A DNA stretch of 64,000 bases from an uncultured Roseicyclus sp. (GTDB lineage: Bacteria > Pseudomonadota > Alphaproteobacteria > Rhodobacterales > Rhodobacteraceae): NCBI GenBank assembly GCA_937139335.1, contig CAKZPN010000061.1:1-64000 (forward strand). The letters run 5' to 3'. A model generated the notes under the pieces. It was given only the letters and a program-made list of their open reading frames with translations. It had not been told where the DNA came from and made no database searches. Every line of letters starts with the position of its first letter. The stretch's first letter is position 1. Position numbers and translations under genes: made by a program. Positions 1-8,764 of the stretch are shown piece by piece.

Positions 1-416
1 AGCAGCGCCGACAGCATCTGCCCGGTCGCGTTCATGTCGTTGTCGATCGCCTGCTTGCCGCAGAGCACGAGGCCGGGGGCCTCCTCCTCGACGATCCTGG
101 CGAGGATCTTGGCGACGGCCAGCGGCTCGATGTCCTTGTGCACGTCGTCGGAGGCGACCACGAGAATGGCGCGGTCGGCCCCCATCGCGAGCGCGGTCCG
201 CAGCGTCTCCTGCGCCTGCTTCACGCCGATCGAGACCGCGATGACCTCCTCGGCCTTGCCGGCTTCCTTCAGGCGGATCGCCTCCTCGACGGCAATCTCG
301 TCGAACGGGTTCATCGACATCTTCACGTTGGCGAGATCGACACCGGACCCGTCCGCCTTCACGCGGACCTTCACGTTGTAATCGATCACGCGCTTCACAG
401 GCACCAATACCTTCAT
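1..416 (-). CDS. etfB: Electron transfer flavoprotein beta subunit (partial, 3' end outside window)
   Basis: The minus-strand reading frame starts at ATG 416 after a GGAGAGG-type ribosome site and runs off the window edge, giving 138 N-terminal residues. It opens [20 protein letters not shown], continues with [17 protein letters not shown] and ends at [17 protein letters not shown], all typical of EtfB. ETF takes electrons from the FAD of acyl-CoA dehydrogenases and passes them to ETF-quinone oxidoreductase. The window holds five acyl-CoA dehydrogenase genes, and the island's shared 18-bp motif lies 64 bases upstream (480-497). ETF supply is therefore probably co-regulated with the island. 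etfA would be expected next but is outside the window. Confidence 0.95.
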   Translation of the reverse strand, partial: MKVLVPVKRVIDYNVKVRVKADGSGVDLANVKMSMNPFDEIAVEEAIRLKEAGKAEEVIAVSIGVKQAQETLRTALAMGADRAILVVASDDVHKDIEPLAVAKILARIVEEEAPGLVLCGKQAIDNDMNATGQMLSAL

Positions 417-479
417 CGCGTCTCTCCTCTCCTTCGGCGCAAGAGGCGCCGCCCCGACGCGCGCCCGCACCGCAAACCA

Positions 480-497
480 GTAATCTAGCGTACGATA
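480..497. promoter_or_regulatory. Shared operator-like motif, copy 1 (etfB promoter)
   Basis: The sequence GTAATCTAGCGTACGATA lies between the end of the enoyl-CoA hydratase gene and the etfB start. It is one of the best matches to the 18-bp motif found in most promoter gaps of the first 38 kb. Confidence 0.6.
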
Positions 498-527
498 ATC
501 AAGAGGGCCGAAAACGCAAGGGCTGGT

Positions 528-1283
528 TCACGACGGCTCTGCGTTCGGCCCGCCAGACCGCCGGCCCAGCGACACTGCGCCGTTGAACGTGCGCGAAACG
601 GTTCGCTCATGTTCGAGCGCGTCAGCGAAAGGCTTGCCGAAGCCATCGTCGATCAGGGCCTTGATCGCGGCGACTGCTGCGGGGCTTGCGGCGGCGATGC
701 GGGACGCGAGTTCGAGCGTCTCGGCCAGAAGGTCATCGCCCGGCACGACCCGCGTCACGAAGCCGAGCGCCGCGGCCTCGCCCGCGGTGACGCGCCGGGC
801 GGTCAGCGAGATTTCCTTGGCGGTGCCGGGACCGACGATGCGGGACAGCCGTTGCGACAGGCCCCATCCGGGCAGGAGGCCGACCTGGACATGGGTGTCG
901 GCGAAGTAGGCGCTTTCCGCGGCCAGCACGATGTCGCAGGCGAGCGCGATCTCGAACCCCCCGGTCACCGCCGGGCCGTTCACCGCGGCGATGATCGGCT
1001 TGCGCAGCGCGGCGATGGCCCCGCCGAGATCGGCGCCCGCGATGTCTTCCGTCACGGAGGCCTGCGACGTCGCCAGCTCCCGCACATCCAGACCGGCGCA
1101 GAAGGCGCGGCCGACGCCGGTCAGCACGATCACGCGCACCGTCTCGTCCCGGTCGAGGTCTCCGAGCGTTCGCACCAGCGCCAGCCGCAGCGCACGATCC
1201 AGCGCGTTCAGCGCCTGCGGACGGTTCAGCCGCAGGATCGCGACGTGGTTGGCAATATCGACCAGCAGGGCATCATCGGACAT
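528..1283 (-). CDS. Enoyl-CoA hydratase/isomerase family protein
   Basis: This 251-aa crotonase-fold protein has the usual NRPQALNALD N-terminal strand, the oxyanion-hole segment GRAFCAGLDVREL and the block AAVNGPAVTGGFEIALACD. The first catalytic glutamate of hydratases is present (GGFE). The second is not, because the usual PE..LG is replaced by THVQVGLLPG. It may thus be an isomerase, or a hydratase for an unusual acyl-CoA, rather than a classical FadB-type hydratase. It lies 10 bases downstream of the acyl-CoA ligase gene in a two-gene minus-strand operon. The substrate is not deducible. Confidence 0.9.
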   Translation of the reverse strand: MSDDALLVDIANHVAILRLNRPQALNALDRALRLALVRTLGDLDRDETVRVIVLTGVGRAFCAGLDVRELATSQASVTEDIAGADLGGAIAALRKPIIAAVNGPAVTGGFEIALACDIVLAAESAYFADTHVQVGLLPGWGLSQRLSRIVGPGTAKEISLTARRVTAGEAAALGFVTRVVPGDDLLAETLELASRIAAASPAAVAAIKALIDDGFGKPFADALEHERTVSRTFNGAVSLGRRSGGPNAEPS

Positions 1284-1293
1284 GGGTCGCTCC

Positions 1294-2850
1294 TCAGCCG
1301 ATGGTCCGGTCGCGGCCCTGCCACCAGGGCGCCCGCAGCTCGGCCTTCTGGATCTTCCCAGCCGGGCCGGTCGGCAGGGGCCCGGCGCTGAAGCTGACAG
1401 ACTTGGGGCATTTGTACGCGCCGATCAGGCCGCGACAATGGGCGATCAGCTCGGCCTCGGTGGCGGCGCTGCCGGCGCGCGCGACGACGACGGCATGAAC
1501 GGCCTCGCCCCACGCGTCGGAGGGGATGCCGATGACGGCGGCCTGCATCACGGCCGGATGGCTGTAAAGCGCGCGTTCCACCTCGATAGAATAGACGTTC
1601 TCACCGCCGGTGACGATCATGTCCTTCACCCGGTCGACCACGTAGAGATAGCCGTCGGCGTCCAGCCGGCCGGCGTCGCCCGAATACATCCAGCCGCCCT
1701 TCAGCGCAGCCGCGGTCTGGTCGGCTTTGCCGAGGTAGCCGTCCATGAGGTAGTCCGACCTGATCACGATCTCGCCAAGCTCTCCTGCGGGAAGCGGGGT
1801 GCCGTCAGGGTCGCAGATGCGAAGCTCCACCCCGGGCGCGGGCTGGCCACAGGACAGGATGCGATGCGCCTGCGGCCCGTCGAAGACATGGTCGCGCCAG
1901 CGCAGCATCGTCGCGAAGCCGCCGGTTTCGGTCATGCCGTAGATCTGGTAGAACCGCCAGCCGGGCAGTTTCCGCGCTGCCTCCTCGGTCAGTTCGCGCG
2001 GCATCGGCGAGCCGCCGTAAACCAGCGTCCGCAGGCTCGACAGGTCGTATCGCGCGAAATCGGGGTGGTTCAGCATCATGGTGATCATCGTCGGCACCAT
2101 GACGGCGTTCGTCACCTTGTGATCGCTGATCGCCTGCATCATCGCCACCGGCTCGAACTTCGGAAGGACGACATGGGTGCCGCCCGACAGCGTGATGTAG
2201 AGCGCGGCATTGGCGGCGGAAAAGTGGAAGAAGCCGCCGACATAGGCGAAGCTCAGATCCTCGGTGTCGGGCAGCATGGCAAGATAGGCGACCGCGCCCT
2301 GGCACAAGGCCTGGTGGGAAAAGACGACGCCCTTGGGGTCGCCCGTCGTGCCGCCGGTGTAGAACACGGCCCAGGTGTCGTCGCCCGCACGTCCCGCGTC
2401 CGGGCCGGCGTCAGCGCGCGCGATGAGGTCTTCGTAGCCGAGCATTCCCTCGGGCGTGCCGCTGTCGCCGATGTGGATGATCGCCTTGAGGTCGAAGTCC
2501 CGCGCCATCGTGCGGGCCTGATCGACGAAGGCGTCATCGACGATCAGGATGCGGGCAGCGCAATCCCGCAGGGCGTAGGCGTTTTCGGCCCCGGACCAGC
2601 GCACGTTCATCGGCGCGAAGGCCCCGCCGGCCCAAGGGATGGCGAAGAAAAGTTCCAGGTAGCGGTCGGAATTCATCGCGAGGACGGCGACGAAATCACC
2701 GTGTTCGATGCCGAGCGCCCGCAGCGCGGTGCCGGCGCGGGCGACCCTGTCGGCGGTCTCGGACCAGGTGCGGCCGCGGTCGCCGCAGATGGTCGAGGCA
2801 CCGCCCGGATTGAGCACGCAGGCCTGTTGCAGAAGTTGTGTCGCGCGCAT
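1294..2850 (-). CDS. AMP-dependent acyl-CoA synthetase (ligase), FadD/class I ANL family
   Basis: This 518-aa ANL-superfamily enzyme should activate a carboxylic acid to its CoA thioester via an acyl-adenylate. The P-loop-like A3 motif reads YTGGTTGDPKGVVFS, the A5 region YQIYGMTETGG, the hinge YVVDRVKDMIVTGGENVYS, and a C-terminal lysine motif PTGPAGKIQK is present. It is the first gene of an operon with the downstream enoyl-CoA hydratase. It diverges from the racemase gene at 2933, sharing an 82-bp gap that holds two copies of the shared motif. It resembles medium/long-chain or bile-acid-type ligases; the exact substrate is unknown. Confidence 0.93.
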   Translation of the reverse strand: MRATQLLQQACVLNPGGASTICGDRGRTWSETADRVARAGTALRALGIEHGDFVAVLAMNSDRYLELFFAIPWAGGAFAPMNVRWSGAENAYALRDCAARILIVDDAFVDQARTMARDFDLKAIIHIGDSGTPEGMLGYEDLIARADAGPDAGRAGDDTWAVFYTGGTTGDPKGVVFSHQALCQGAVAYLAMLPDTEDLSFAYVGGFFHFSAANAALYITLSGGTHVVLPKFEPVAMMQAISDHKVTNAVMVPTMITMMLNHPDFARYDLSSLRTLVYGGSPMPRELTEEAARKLPGWRFYQIYGMTETGGFATMLRWRDHVFDGPQAHRILSCGQPAPGVELRICDPDGTPLPAGELGEIVIRSDYLMDGYLGKADQTAAALKGGWMYSGDAGRLDADGYLYVVDRVKDMIVTGGENVYSIEVERALYSHPAVMQAAVIGIPSDAWGEAVHAVVVARAGSAATEAELIAHCRGLIGAYKCPKSVSFSAGPLPTGPAGKIQKAELRAPWWQGRDRTIG

Positions 2851-2882
2851 CCCGATGCCCCTCCGCTTGCCGGTTGACCCCG

Positions 2883-2900
2883 CAAGGATATCGTACCATG
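2883..2900. promoter_or_regulatory. Shared operator-like motif, second weaker copy in the ligase/racemase gap
   Basis: CAAGGATATCGTACCATG resembles the copy at 20100-20117 (core ATATCGTAC). It lies 9 bases upstream of the stronger copy at 2909-2926 in the divergent gap. Confidence 0.4.
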
Positions 2901-2908
2901 TTCGTACA

Positions 2909-2926
2909 GTAAACTAACGTACGAAA
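2909..2926. promoter_or_regulatory. Shared operator-like motif, copy 2
   Basis: GTAAACTAACGTACGAAA ends 6 bases before the racemase ATG (2933). It sits in the divergent promoter region between the ligase and racemase operons, so one bound regulator could control both. Confidence 0.6.
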
Positions 2927-2932
2927 ATTCGC

Positions 2933-4057
2933 ATGACATCTTCAGGACCACTCCACGACGTCAGGGTCGTCGAACTGGCCGCGCAGGGGCCCGGCCCCTT
3001 CACGGGCGGCCTGCTGGCCGATTTCGGCGCGGATGTCGTCATCATCGACCGCCCGCCCGGCATGACGCCTCCTCCGGGGCCGCCGCGCAGCCACGACGCG
3101 TACAACCGCAACAAGCGGTCCGTGGCGCTCGACCTGAAGTCCGAGGCGGGCCGCGCGATGGCGCTGGCGCTGATCGCGAAGGCCGACGTCTTCATCGAAG
3201 GCTACCGGCCCGGCGTCGCCGAACGATTGGGGCTCGGGCCGGCGGATTGCCACGCGATGAACCCCGCCTTGGTCTACGGTCGGATGACCGGCTGGGGGCA
3301 GGACGGCCCGTTGGCGCAGGAAGCCGGACACGACATCAACTACCTGGCCCTGTCCGGCGCACTCGGCTCGATCGGGGCACCGGATACGCCGCCGCCGCCG
3401 CCGTTGAACCTTGTCGCGGACCTCGGCGGCGGGGCGATGTACCTGGCCTTCGGTCTCATGGCCGCCCTGACGGAAGCGCGCAGGACGGGGCATGGGCAGG
3501 TGGTCGACGCGGCGATGATCGACGGCGTGGCCCACCTGATGTCGATGTTCCAGTCATTCCGCCAACTCGGCACCTGGACCGACCGGCGGCAGGACAACAT
3601 CATCGACGGCGGCGCGCCGTTCTACGGCACCTACGAGACCGAGGACGGGAAATACGTCGCCGTGGGCGCAATCGAGCCCGTGTTCTGGGCGGCCCTGCTG
3701 GCCGTGCTCGAAATCGACCTCGCGACCTTCCCAGACCAGATGGACCGCGCCGCCTGGCCCGAGATGCGCGCGCAACTGGCCGAGGCGTTCCTGACGCGGA
3801 CCCGCGACGACTGGGTGATGCGGGCGGCCGGCACGGATGCGTGCCTCGCACCGGTCCTGACCATGGACGAGGCCTGGACGCATCCGCAGATGACCGCCCG
3901 CAACACCTTCGTGGAGTTCGGGGGGCTGACGCATCCGGCCCCGGCCCCGCGCCTGTCCCGCACACCCGGACAGTTGCGCCGCCCCGCCCCGGAACCGGGC
4001 GCCCATCGCGCCGAGGTGCTGCGGGACTGGGGCCTCGGCGACGAGGGCACCGCGTGA
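2933..4057 (+). CDS. Alpha-methylacyl-CoA racemase (CaiB/BaiF family)
   Basis: This 374-aa CaiB/BaiF family member opens with RVVELAAQGPGPFTGGLLAD. It retains the residues that define alpha-methylacyl-CoA racemase rather than a CoA-transferase: His133 in GHDINY, Asp163 in VADLGGG and Glu248 in GAIEP. The racemase interconverts 2R- and 2S-methylacyl-CoA so that branched chains can enter beta-oxidation, since acyl-CoA dehydrogenases accept only the S form. This is a strong hint that the island handles 2-methyl-branched acids such as isoprenoid chains or sterol side chains. The gene overlaps the next dehydrogenase start by GTGA. Confidence 0.92.
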   Translation: MTSSGPLHDVRVVELAAQGPGPFTGGLLADFGADVVIIDRPPGMTPPPGPPRSHDAYNRNKRSVALDLKSEAGRAMALALIAKADVFIEGYRPGVAERLGLGPADCHAMNPALVYGRMTGWGQDGPLAQEAGHDINYLALSGALGSIGAPDTPPPPPLNLVADLGGGAMYLAFGLMAALTEARRTGHGQVVDAAMIDGVAHLMSMFQSFRQLGTWTDRRQDNIIDGGAPFYGTYETEDGKYVAVGAIEPVFWAALLAVLEIDLATFPDQMDRAAWPEMRAQLAEAFLTRTRDDWVMRAAGTDACLAPVLTMDEAWTHPQMTARNTFVEFGGLTHPAPAPRLSRTPGQLRRPAPEPGAHRAEVLRDWGLGDEGTA

Positions 4058-5196
4058 TCTGGTCGGAGGACCACCTTGCGCTGAAGGACGCCGCCGAGCG
4101 TTTCGCGCGCGACGTGCTGCGCCCTGGGTACCAGAAGCGGGAGAGGGCGCCGCTGGACCGAGACCTCGTGCGCGAGATGGGCAGCCTCGGGTTTCTGGGC
4201 ACCGACCTGCCGACGGAGATGGGCGGCCTGGGCGAGTCGAGCCTTGTCACCGGCCTGGTCGCAGAGGCGCTGGCCTACGGCGATTTCAACATGTCAGCGA
4301 TCCCGGTGAACGTGTCACTGAACGCCGCGGTCCTGGTCCGCCACGCGCCGCCCGACATCGTCCGGGAATGGGTGCCGCGCCTGATCTCGGGCGAACTGGT
4401 GATGGCGATCTGCCTGACCGAGCCGCGGGGCGGATCGGACGCCGCGAACCTCGAGCTGCGCGCCAAGCGGCGCGGGTCGGACTACGTCCTGACGGGCGAG
4501 AAGACGTCGATCAGCTTCAGCGACAGCGCGGATGTCTTCCTGGTTTTCGCTCGCACCGGGCCGGAGCCTGGCGCGCGGGGCGTCTCCGCGTTCTTTCTGC
4601 CCAAGGACACCAAGGGCATCGTGCGGCTTCCTTTCGACGACGTGGGCCACAGGCTCGTCGGGCGCGGCTCGCTGTTCTTCGAGGATGTCGTCGTGCCGGA
4701 GGCGTTCCGGCTTGGCGCGGAGGGGAGCGGCTTCACGCAGGTGATGCAGGGCTTCGACTATTCCCGCGCGCTGATCGCGCTGGAGTGCTGCGGGGCCGCG
4801 CAGGCGTCCCTCGACGAGACCTGGGCCTATGTGAAGGAGCGTGAGGCCTTCGGTCGGCCGATCGGGCAATTTCAGGGCGTGACATTCCCTTTGGCCGAGG
4901 GCGAAAGCCATATCGCCGCGATCCGCCAGCTTGCCTACCACGCGCTGGATCTGCGCGAGGCCGGGCTGCCGCACACGGCCGAGGCGGCGATGTGCAAGTG
5001 GATGGGGCCGAAATACGCCTTCGAGACGATCCACAACTGCCTGCTGATGACGGGGCACTACGGCTATTCGCACGATCTTGCCCACCAGCAGCGGCTGCGC
5101 GACGTGATGGGGCTGGAAATCGGCGACGGCACCGCGGGCATCATGAAACAGGTCATCGCGCGTGGCCGGATCGGCCGCGCGGCGGTGCCGTATTAA
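4054..5196 (+). CDS. Acyl-CoA dehydrogenase, AliB-like (cyclohexanecarboxyl-CoA dehydrogenase type)
   Basis: The GTG at 4054 overlaps the racemase stop (GTGA), and the open frame continues upstream only as a shadow of the racemase gene. The resulting 380-aa protein has the three acyl-CoA dehydrogenase domains, with the substrate/FAD motif AICLTEPRGGSDAANL and the C-terminal helix signature EAFGRPIGQFQGVTFPLAE. The active-site loop reads GLEIGDGTAGIMK, so aspartate stands near the position where medium-chain enzymes carry the catalytic glutamate. This loop resembles alicyclic-acid dehydrogenases (AliB/BadJ), which agrees with badH and badI elsewhere in the window. The AliB assignment is family-level inference; general acyl-CoA dehydrogenase is certain. 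Confidence 0.9.
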   Translation: MIWSEDHLALKDAAERFARDVLRPGYQKRERAPLDRDLVREMGSLGFLGTDLPTEMGGLGESSLVTGLVAEALAYGDFNMSAIPVNVSLNAAVLVRHAPPDIVREWVPRLISGELVMAICLTEPRGGSDAANLELRAKRRGSDYVLTGEKTSISFSDSADVFLVFARTGPEPGARGVSAFFLPKDTKGIVRLPFDDVGHRLVGRGSLFFEDVVVPEAFRLGAEGSGFTQVMQGFDYSRALIALECCGAAQASLDETWAYVKEREAFGRPIGQFQGVTFPLAEGESHIAAIRQLAYHALDLREAGLPHTAEAAMCKWMGPKYAFETIHNCLLMTGHYGYSHDLAHQQRLRDVMGLEIGDGTAGIMKQVIARGRIGRAAVPY

Positions 5197-6230
5197 ACGA
5201 TCTGGATCAGGCGCTTGCCAAGGTTGCGGCCAGCGTAGAGGTCGGCGATGGAGCCCGGCGCAAGCTCGATCCCGGTCTTGATCTCGAGCCGCAGGTCGAT
5301 CTGGCCCGAGGCATGCCAGGCGGCCAGATCTTCGGCGGCGGCGGCGAAATGCGCGGCATGGTCGAAGATGACGAAGCCCGACCAGATCAGGCGGCGTGTC
5401 AGAACCTCCCGCTCGGCGCGGGGGCCGGTGGGCGGCGGGGTCCAGCTGGCGACGGAGGCGGTTCCGCATTGCACCACGCGGCCGCCGACGGACATCTGGC
5501 GGAGCGCGGCATCGAGGATCGCGCCGCCGGTGTTGTCGAAGAAGATGTCGATCCCCTCGGGCGCGGCGGCCTTCAGCGCCTCGGGGACGTCAACGGACTT
5601 GTAGTTCAGCGCGACGTCGTAGCCGTAGACCTCGCGGCACAGGGCAGCCTTTTCGTCGGACCCGGTGAGCCCGATGGTGCGACAGCCAAGCGCCTTGCCG
5701 ATCTGGCCGACAAGGCTTCCGACGCCGCCCGCGGCCGTCGAGACTGCAAGCGTATCACCGGTTCCGGGGCGCCCGAGGCGGGTGAGCGCCAGGTGCGCAG
5801 TCAGCCCGTTCAGACCCAGCAGCCCCGCGAACTGCGCCAATGGCAGCGCGCGGGTCGCGCGTGTCATGATCGCCTCGGGCCTTGCGACGCAGAAATCCTG
5901 CCAGCCGAACCAGCCGTAGAGGAAATCTCCCTCGGAGATGCCCTCGGCCCGGCTCTGGTCAACCCGCGCGACCGCCAGGGCCCGCATCGGATTGCCGAGC
6001 GGGACAGGCTGGGAGTAATTGGCCTCGGACGAGGCCCAACCGCGCTGCGCCGGATCGACCGACAGGTAGATGTTGCGGACGAGGAATTCGCCCGGTCCGG
6101 GGACGGGAACCGATGCCTCGGCAATCGTGAAATGCCGCGCCTCCGGGATGGCCTCCGGGCGACCGGTCAGCAGAACCTGCCGGTTAAGGTCGCGGGGCCG
6201 GATCGGGGGAATGTCGGTTGGACCGGACAT
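5193..6230 (-). CDS. Zinc-independent NAD(P)H-dependent oxidoreductase of the MDR superfamily (CurA/LTB4-dehydrogenase-like)
   Basis: The protein is about 345 aa. It has the N-terminal pattern of the prostaglandin reductase/CurA group (RQVLLTGRPEAIPEARHF, IYLSVDPAQRGW) and the cofactor motif AAGGVGSLVGQIGKALG. No zinc-binding cysteines of alcohol dehydrogenases are seen. Such enzymes reduce alpha,beta double bonds of enones or enals. A start at 6230 gives the better spacing to GAGGAG; 6236 is also possible. It is last in a six-gene minus-strand operon and meets the AliB-like gene tail-to-tail with a 4-base stop overlap. Confidence 0.9.
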   Translation of the reverse strand: MSGPTDIPPIRPRDLNRQVLLTGRPEAIPEARHFTIAEASVPVPGPGEFLVRNIYLSVDPAQRGWASSEANYSQPVPLGNPMRALAVARVDQSRAEGISEGDFLYGWFGWQDFCVARPEAIMTRATRALPLAQFAGLLGLNGLTAHLALTRLGRPGTGDTLAVSTAAGGVGSLVGQIGKALGCRTIGLTGSDEKAALCREVYGYDVALNYKSVDVPEALKAAAPEGIDIFFDNTGGAILDAALRQMSVGGRVVQCGTASVASWTPPPTGPRAEREVLTRRLIWSGFVIFDHAAHFAAAAEDLAAWHASGQIDLRLEIKTGIELAPGSIADLYAGRNLGKRLIQIV

Positions 6231-6242
6231 GGGCATGTCTCC

Positions 6243-7049
6243 TCAGTGGGCGTGTAGAACCCGGCCGCCGCAGGCGGAAATGACCTGGCCCGTCACATAG
6301 GCCGACAGATCGGTGACGAGGAACTCCAGCACCCCGGCCATGTCCTCGGTGGTGCCGAAGCGGCGAAGCGCGATGGCCTCGCGGTCGCTGTCGCCGCCAA
6401 GCTTCGTCGCCGGGTCGATCTTCGCCATGCGCGCTGACTGCACGATGCCCGGCGCGATGGCGTTCACCCGGATTCCGCTCGGGCCGAGTGCTGCCGCAAA
6501 GCTTCGGGTCAGGTGGGCGATGCCCGCCTTGGCGGCGCCGTAGGCCGCCAGCATGCCGTCGGGCAGAACGGAAATGCCCGTCTGCGAGGAGATGTTGACG
6601 ATGACGCCGCCGCCCTGCTGCCGCATCGGCGCGATGGCCGCCTGCGAGCACAGCATCGTCGACTTCAGGTTCGCGTCGATCAGGTAGTCGAACGCCTCGG
6701 GCGTGGTGTCGGAGGGCAGGTGCCCGCTGCCCCGCGCCATGGCGACACCGGCGTTGTTCACGAGGATGTCGAGCCGGCTGAACGCAGCGGCGGTCCGCGC
6801 GAACAGGTCGGCGACGGCCGCGGGGTCGCGGAGATCGCCCTCCACCCCGATCGCGCGGCGGCCAAGCGCCTCGACCTCGGCCATCACGCTCTCCGCCGTC
6901 AGGGCCTCACCAATCTTCGTGGCACCCGACAGGTTCAGGTCCGCGATCACGACGTCAGCACCCAACGCGGCAAGCCGCAGCGCGTAGGCGCGGCCGATCC
7001 CGCGCGCGGCGCCGGTGACGATGGCGACCTGTCCGTCGAGCTTTCCCAT
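6243..7049 (-). CDS. SDR-family NAD(P)-dependent oxidoreductase
   Basis: This 268-aa classical short-chain dehydrogenase has the cofactor motif TGAARGIG, the structural NNAG motif (LVNNAGVA), and a catalytic Ser and YxxxK in SSQTGISVLPDGMLAAYGAAKAG. A 3-hydroxyacyl-CoA dehydrogenase role in the local beta-oxidation set is plausible. The superfamily is too broad to name the substrate. It lies between the nitroreductase-like gene and the MDR reductase in the same operon. Confidence 0.9.
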   Translation of the reverse strand: MGKLDGQVAIVTGAARGIGRAYALRLAALGADVVIADLNLSGATKIGEALTAESVMAEVEALGRRAIGVEGDLRDPAAVADLFARTAAAFSRLDILVNNAGVAMARGSGHLPSDTTPEAFDYLIDANLKSTMLCSQAAIAPMRQQGGGVIVNISSQTGISVLPDGMLAAYGAAKAGIAHLTRSFAAALGPSGIRVNAIAPGIVQSARMAKIDPATKLGGDSDREAIALRRFGTTEDMAGVLEFLVTDLSAYVTGQVISACGGRVLHAH

Positions 7050-7058
7050 GGCGGCCCC

Positions 7059-7721
7059 CTAGCGATAGAACCTGATCGCGGAGTCGAGCGGTTCGCGTCC
7101 GACGCGCGCCCGGTTGGCGTCCACGGTCGTGTCCTCGTAGCCGAAGGATATGCCGAAGATCAGCCGATCCTCCTCGGGAAGGCCCAGGTGACGGCGAACG
7201 ATGTTCGGGTAAAGGCTGAGCGCGCCCTGGGCGCAGCTGTCGACACCGCGCGCGGTCATCGCGAGCATCAGCGTCTGGGCGTAGATGCCGAGGTCGACCG
7301 CCTCGCGTTCGGTAAAGGCGGCGGACATGAAGACGAAAACCGCGTGGGGCGCGCCGAAGCTCTTGAGGTTGCGCAGGAAGGCGGCGTTGCGGCGCTCGCG
7401 GTCGTGCCGTTCGATCCCCATCGCGCCGTAGAGCTGCACGGCCGCGTCGACCTGGCGCGCCCGGTAGGTGCCGGTGAAAACCTTGTCGGCGGCGAAATCC
7501 GGGTCCGGGAGATTGCCGGCGAGAGCGGTCTCGGCCATGGCGTCGCCAAGCGCACGCAGGCTGTCGCCCGATACGACGTGGCTCAGCCATGGTTGGATGT
7601 TGCAGTTCGACGGCGCGTGCTGCGCAAGGGCGAAGATCTCGCGGATCGTGTCCTCCGGCACCTCCCGGGGCAGAAAACCGCGGATCGAGCGGCGCCTTCG
7701 GATTGCTTCATCGACGTTCAT
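7059..7721 (-). CDS. Nitroreductase family FMN-dependent oxidoreductase
   Basis: The start at 7721 (MNVDEAIRRRRSIRGF) has a GAGGGA ribosome site at good spacing; an ATG at 7736 that overlaps the kinase stop is the alternative. The roughly 220-aa protein shows the family's FMN-binding start RRRSIRGFLPREVPEDTI, the block APSNCNIQPW and the C-terminal GVDSCAQGALSLYP with IFGISFGYED. Members reduce nitro groups, quinones, enones or flavins. Here it is the fourth gene of a fatty-acid-type operon, so reduction of an unsaturated or quinone-like intermediate is more likely than drug metabolism. That role is inference. Confidence 0.9.
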   Translation of the reverse strand: MNVDEAIRRRRSIRGFLPREVPEDTIREIFALAQHAPSNCNIQPWLSHVVSGDSLRALGDAMAETALAGNLPDPDFAADKVFTGTYRARQVDAAVQLYGAMGIERHDRERRNAAFLRNLKSFGAPHAVFVFMSAAFTEREAVDLGIYAQTLMLAMTARGVDSCAQGALSLYPNIVRRHLGLPEEDRLIFGISFGYEDTTVDANRARVGREPLDSAIRFYR

Positions 7722-7732
7722 GGCAAAGTCCC

Positions 7733-8764
7733 TCATGCGGTGGTCTTTCGGGTCAGGTCCAGCGCCCGCTCGGCGTAGGCGCGGGCGAGATGCGCGCCGA
7801 TGCGTGCGGAGTCCGGCAAGGTGCTGTTGCCTCGCGCGCCCCGGACCGCCACGCCGGCGCTGCCAACCGCGGCGCGGAACATCGCGAAGACCCGGTGGAA
7901 ATCGGTCAGACGCTCGGTCGTGCCGGACGCGGCATAATAATACTCGAGGTAGCGCGCCTCGTCCGGGATGCCGAGGTCCGGTAGGTCAAGCCCCAGAAGG
8001 CCGCCGTTCTCGTCCGGGGCCATGTGCCAGGCCTGGGTGTTGAAGGCGAGGTCGACCATCGGGTGCCCGAGGGTCGACAGCTCCCAGTCGAGCACTGCGG
8101 CCACCGTGCCGTCGGGCGCGAAGATCATGTTGCCGATGCGGAAATCCCCGTGGCAGAGCGAGGTCGTATCGCTGTCCGGGATCCGTTCGCCGAGCCATCC
8201 GGTCAGTTGGTCGAGCGCCGGGTTGTCCTCGACGCCCGGGCGATACTGCTCCCACAGGCTGGACCAGCGTGCCACCTGACGGGCGAAGTAGTTCCCCGGC
8301 CGGCCGAAATCGCTGAGTCCGATCGCGCCGGGCTCGATCCGGTGCAGGGCGGCTAGGGTCTGGGCCATGGACCTGAACAGGGTTTCGCGGTCTGTCGGGG
8401 CGAGGTCCGGACAGGAATAGGCGGGCATGATCCGGCCCCCGACCCATTCCATGAGGTAGAACGGCGTGCCGAGCGGGGCCGGGTCGGCATGGTAGTGAAT
8501 GGTGTCCGGCACCGGCACGTCGCTGTCCCGAAGTGCCGACAGGACGCGGAATTCGCGGTCGATCGCGTGGGCCGATTTCGCCAGCAGCCCCGGCGGTTGC
8601 TTGCGCAGGACCGCGCGCCAACCATCGGCGGTGACGAAATAGGTGGGGTTGGACATTCCGCCCTCGGTCGGGCGGATGTCGAGATCGCGGACCGGGTGGC
8701 CGAGGAGGTCGGCGAGGATCGGGCGCAGCGCGGCCGGATCGACGCCGAGCCCGGCCTCCGTCAC
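7733..8764 (-). CDS. Aminoglycoside-phosphotransferase-fold kinase, ACAD10/11- or LvaA-like
   Basis: The start is GTG 8764, overlapping the preceding dehydrogenase stop as GTGA; the open frame beyond it is a shadow. The 343-aa protein carries the APH signature: RPTEGGMSNPTYF at the nucleotide loop, VLRKQPPG with the ATP lysine, CHGDFRIGNMIF (catalytic Asp loop) and VLDWELSTLGHP (Mg-binding DFG equivalent). This kinase type is fused or paired with an acyl-CoA dehydrogenase in ACAD10/11 and in the levulinate (lva) pathway. There the 4-hydroxy group of an acyl-CoA is phosphorylated and then eliminated. The direct coupling to the ACAD upstream supports that role here. Antibiotic resistance is unlikely. 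Confidence 0.9.
   Translation of the reverse strand: MTEAGLGVDPAALRPILADLLGHPVRDLDIRPTEGGMSNPTYFVTADGWRAVLRKQPPGLLAKSAHAIDREFRVLSALRDSDVPVPDTIHYHADPAPLGTPFYLMEWVGGRIMPAYSCPDLAPTDRETLFRSMAQTLAALHRIEPGAIGLSDFGRPGNYFARQVARWSSLWEQYRPGVEDNPALDQLTGWLGERIPDSDTTSLCHGDFRIGNMIFAPDGTVAAVLDWELSTLGHPMVDLAFNTQAWHMAPDENGGLLGLDLPDLGIPDEARYLEYYYAASGTTERLTDFHRVFAMFRAAVGSAGVAVRGARGNSTLPDSARIGAHLARAYAERALDLTRKTTA

Noticed and set aside
931..2877. 648-codon plus-strand frame antisense to the first ligase
   Set aside because: It has no recognisable protein features and Arg/Ala/Gly-rich composition. It is a shadow of a clear AMP-ligase gene, a usual effect in GC-rich DNA.
7733..8764. Antibiotic resistance gene (aminoglycoside phosphotransferase)
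   Set aside because: The fold matches, but coupling to an acyl-CoA dehydrogenase and ligase points to acyl metabolism, as in ACAD10/11 and lva.
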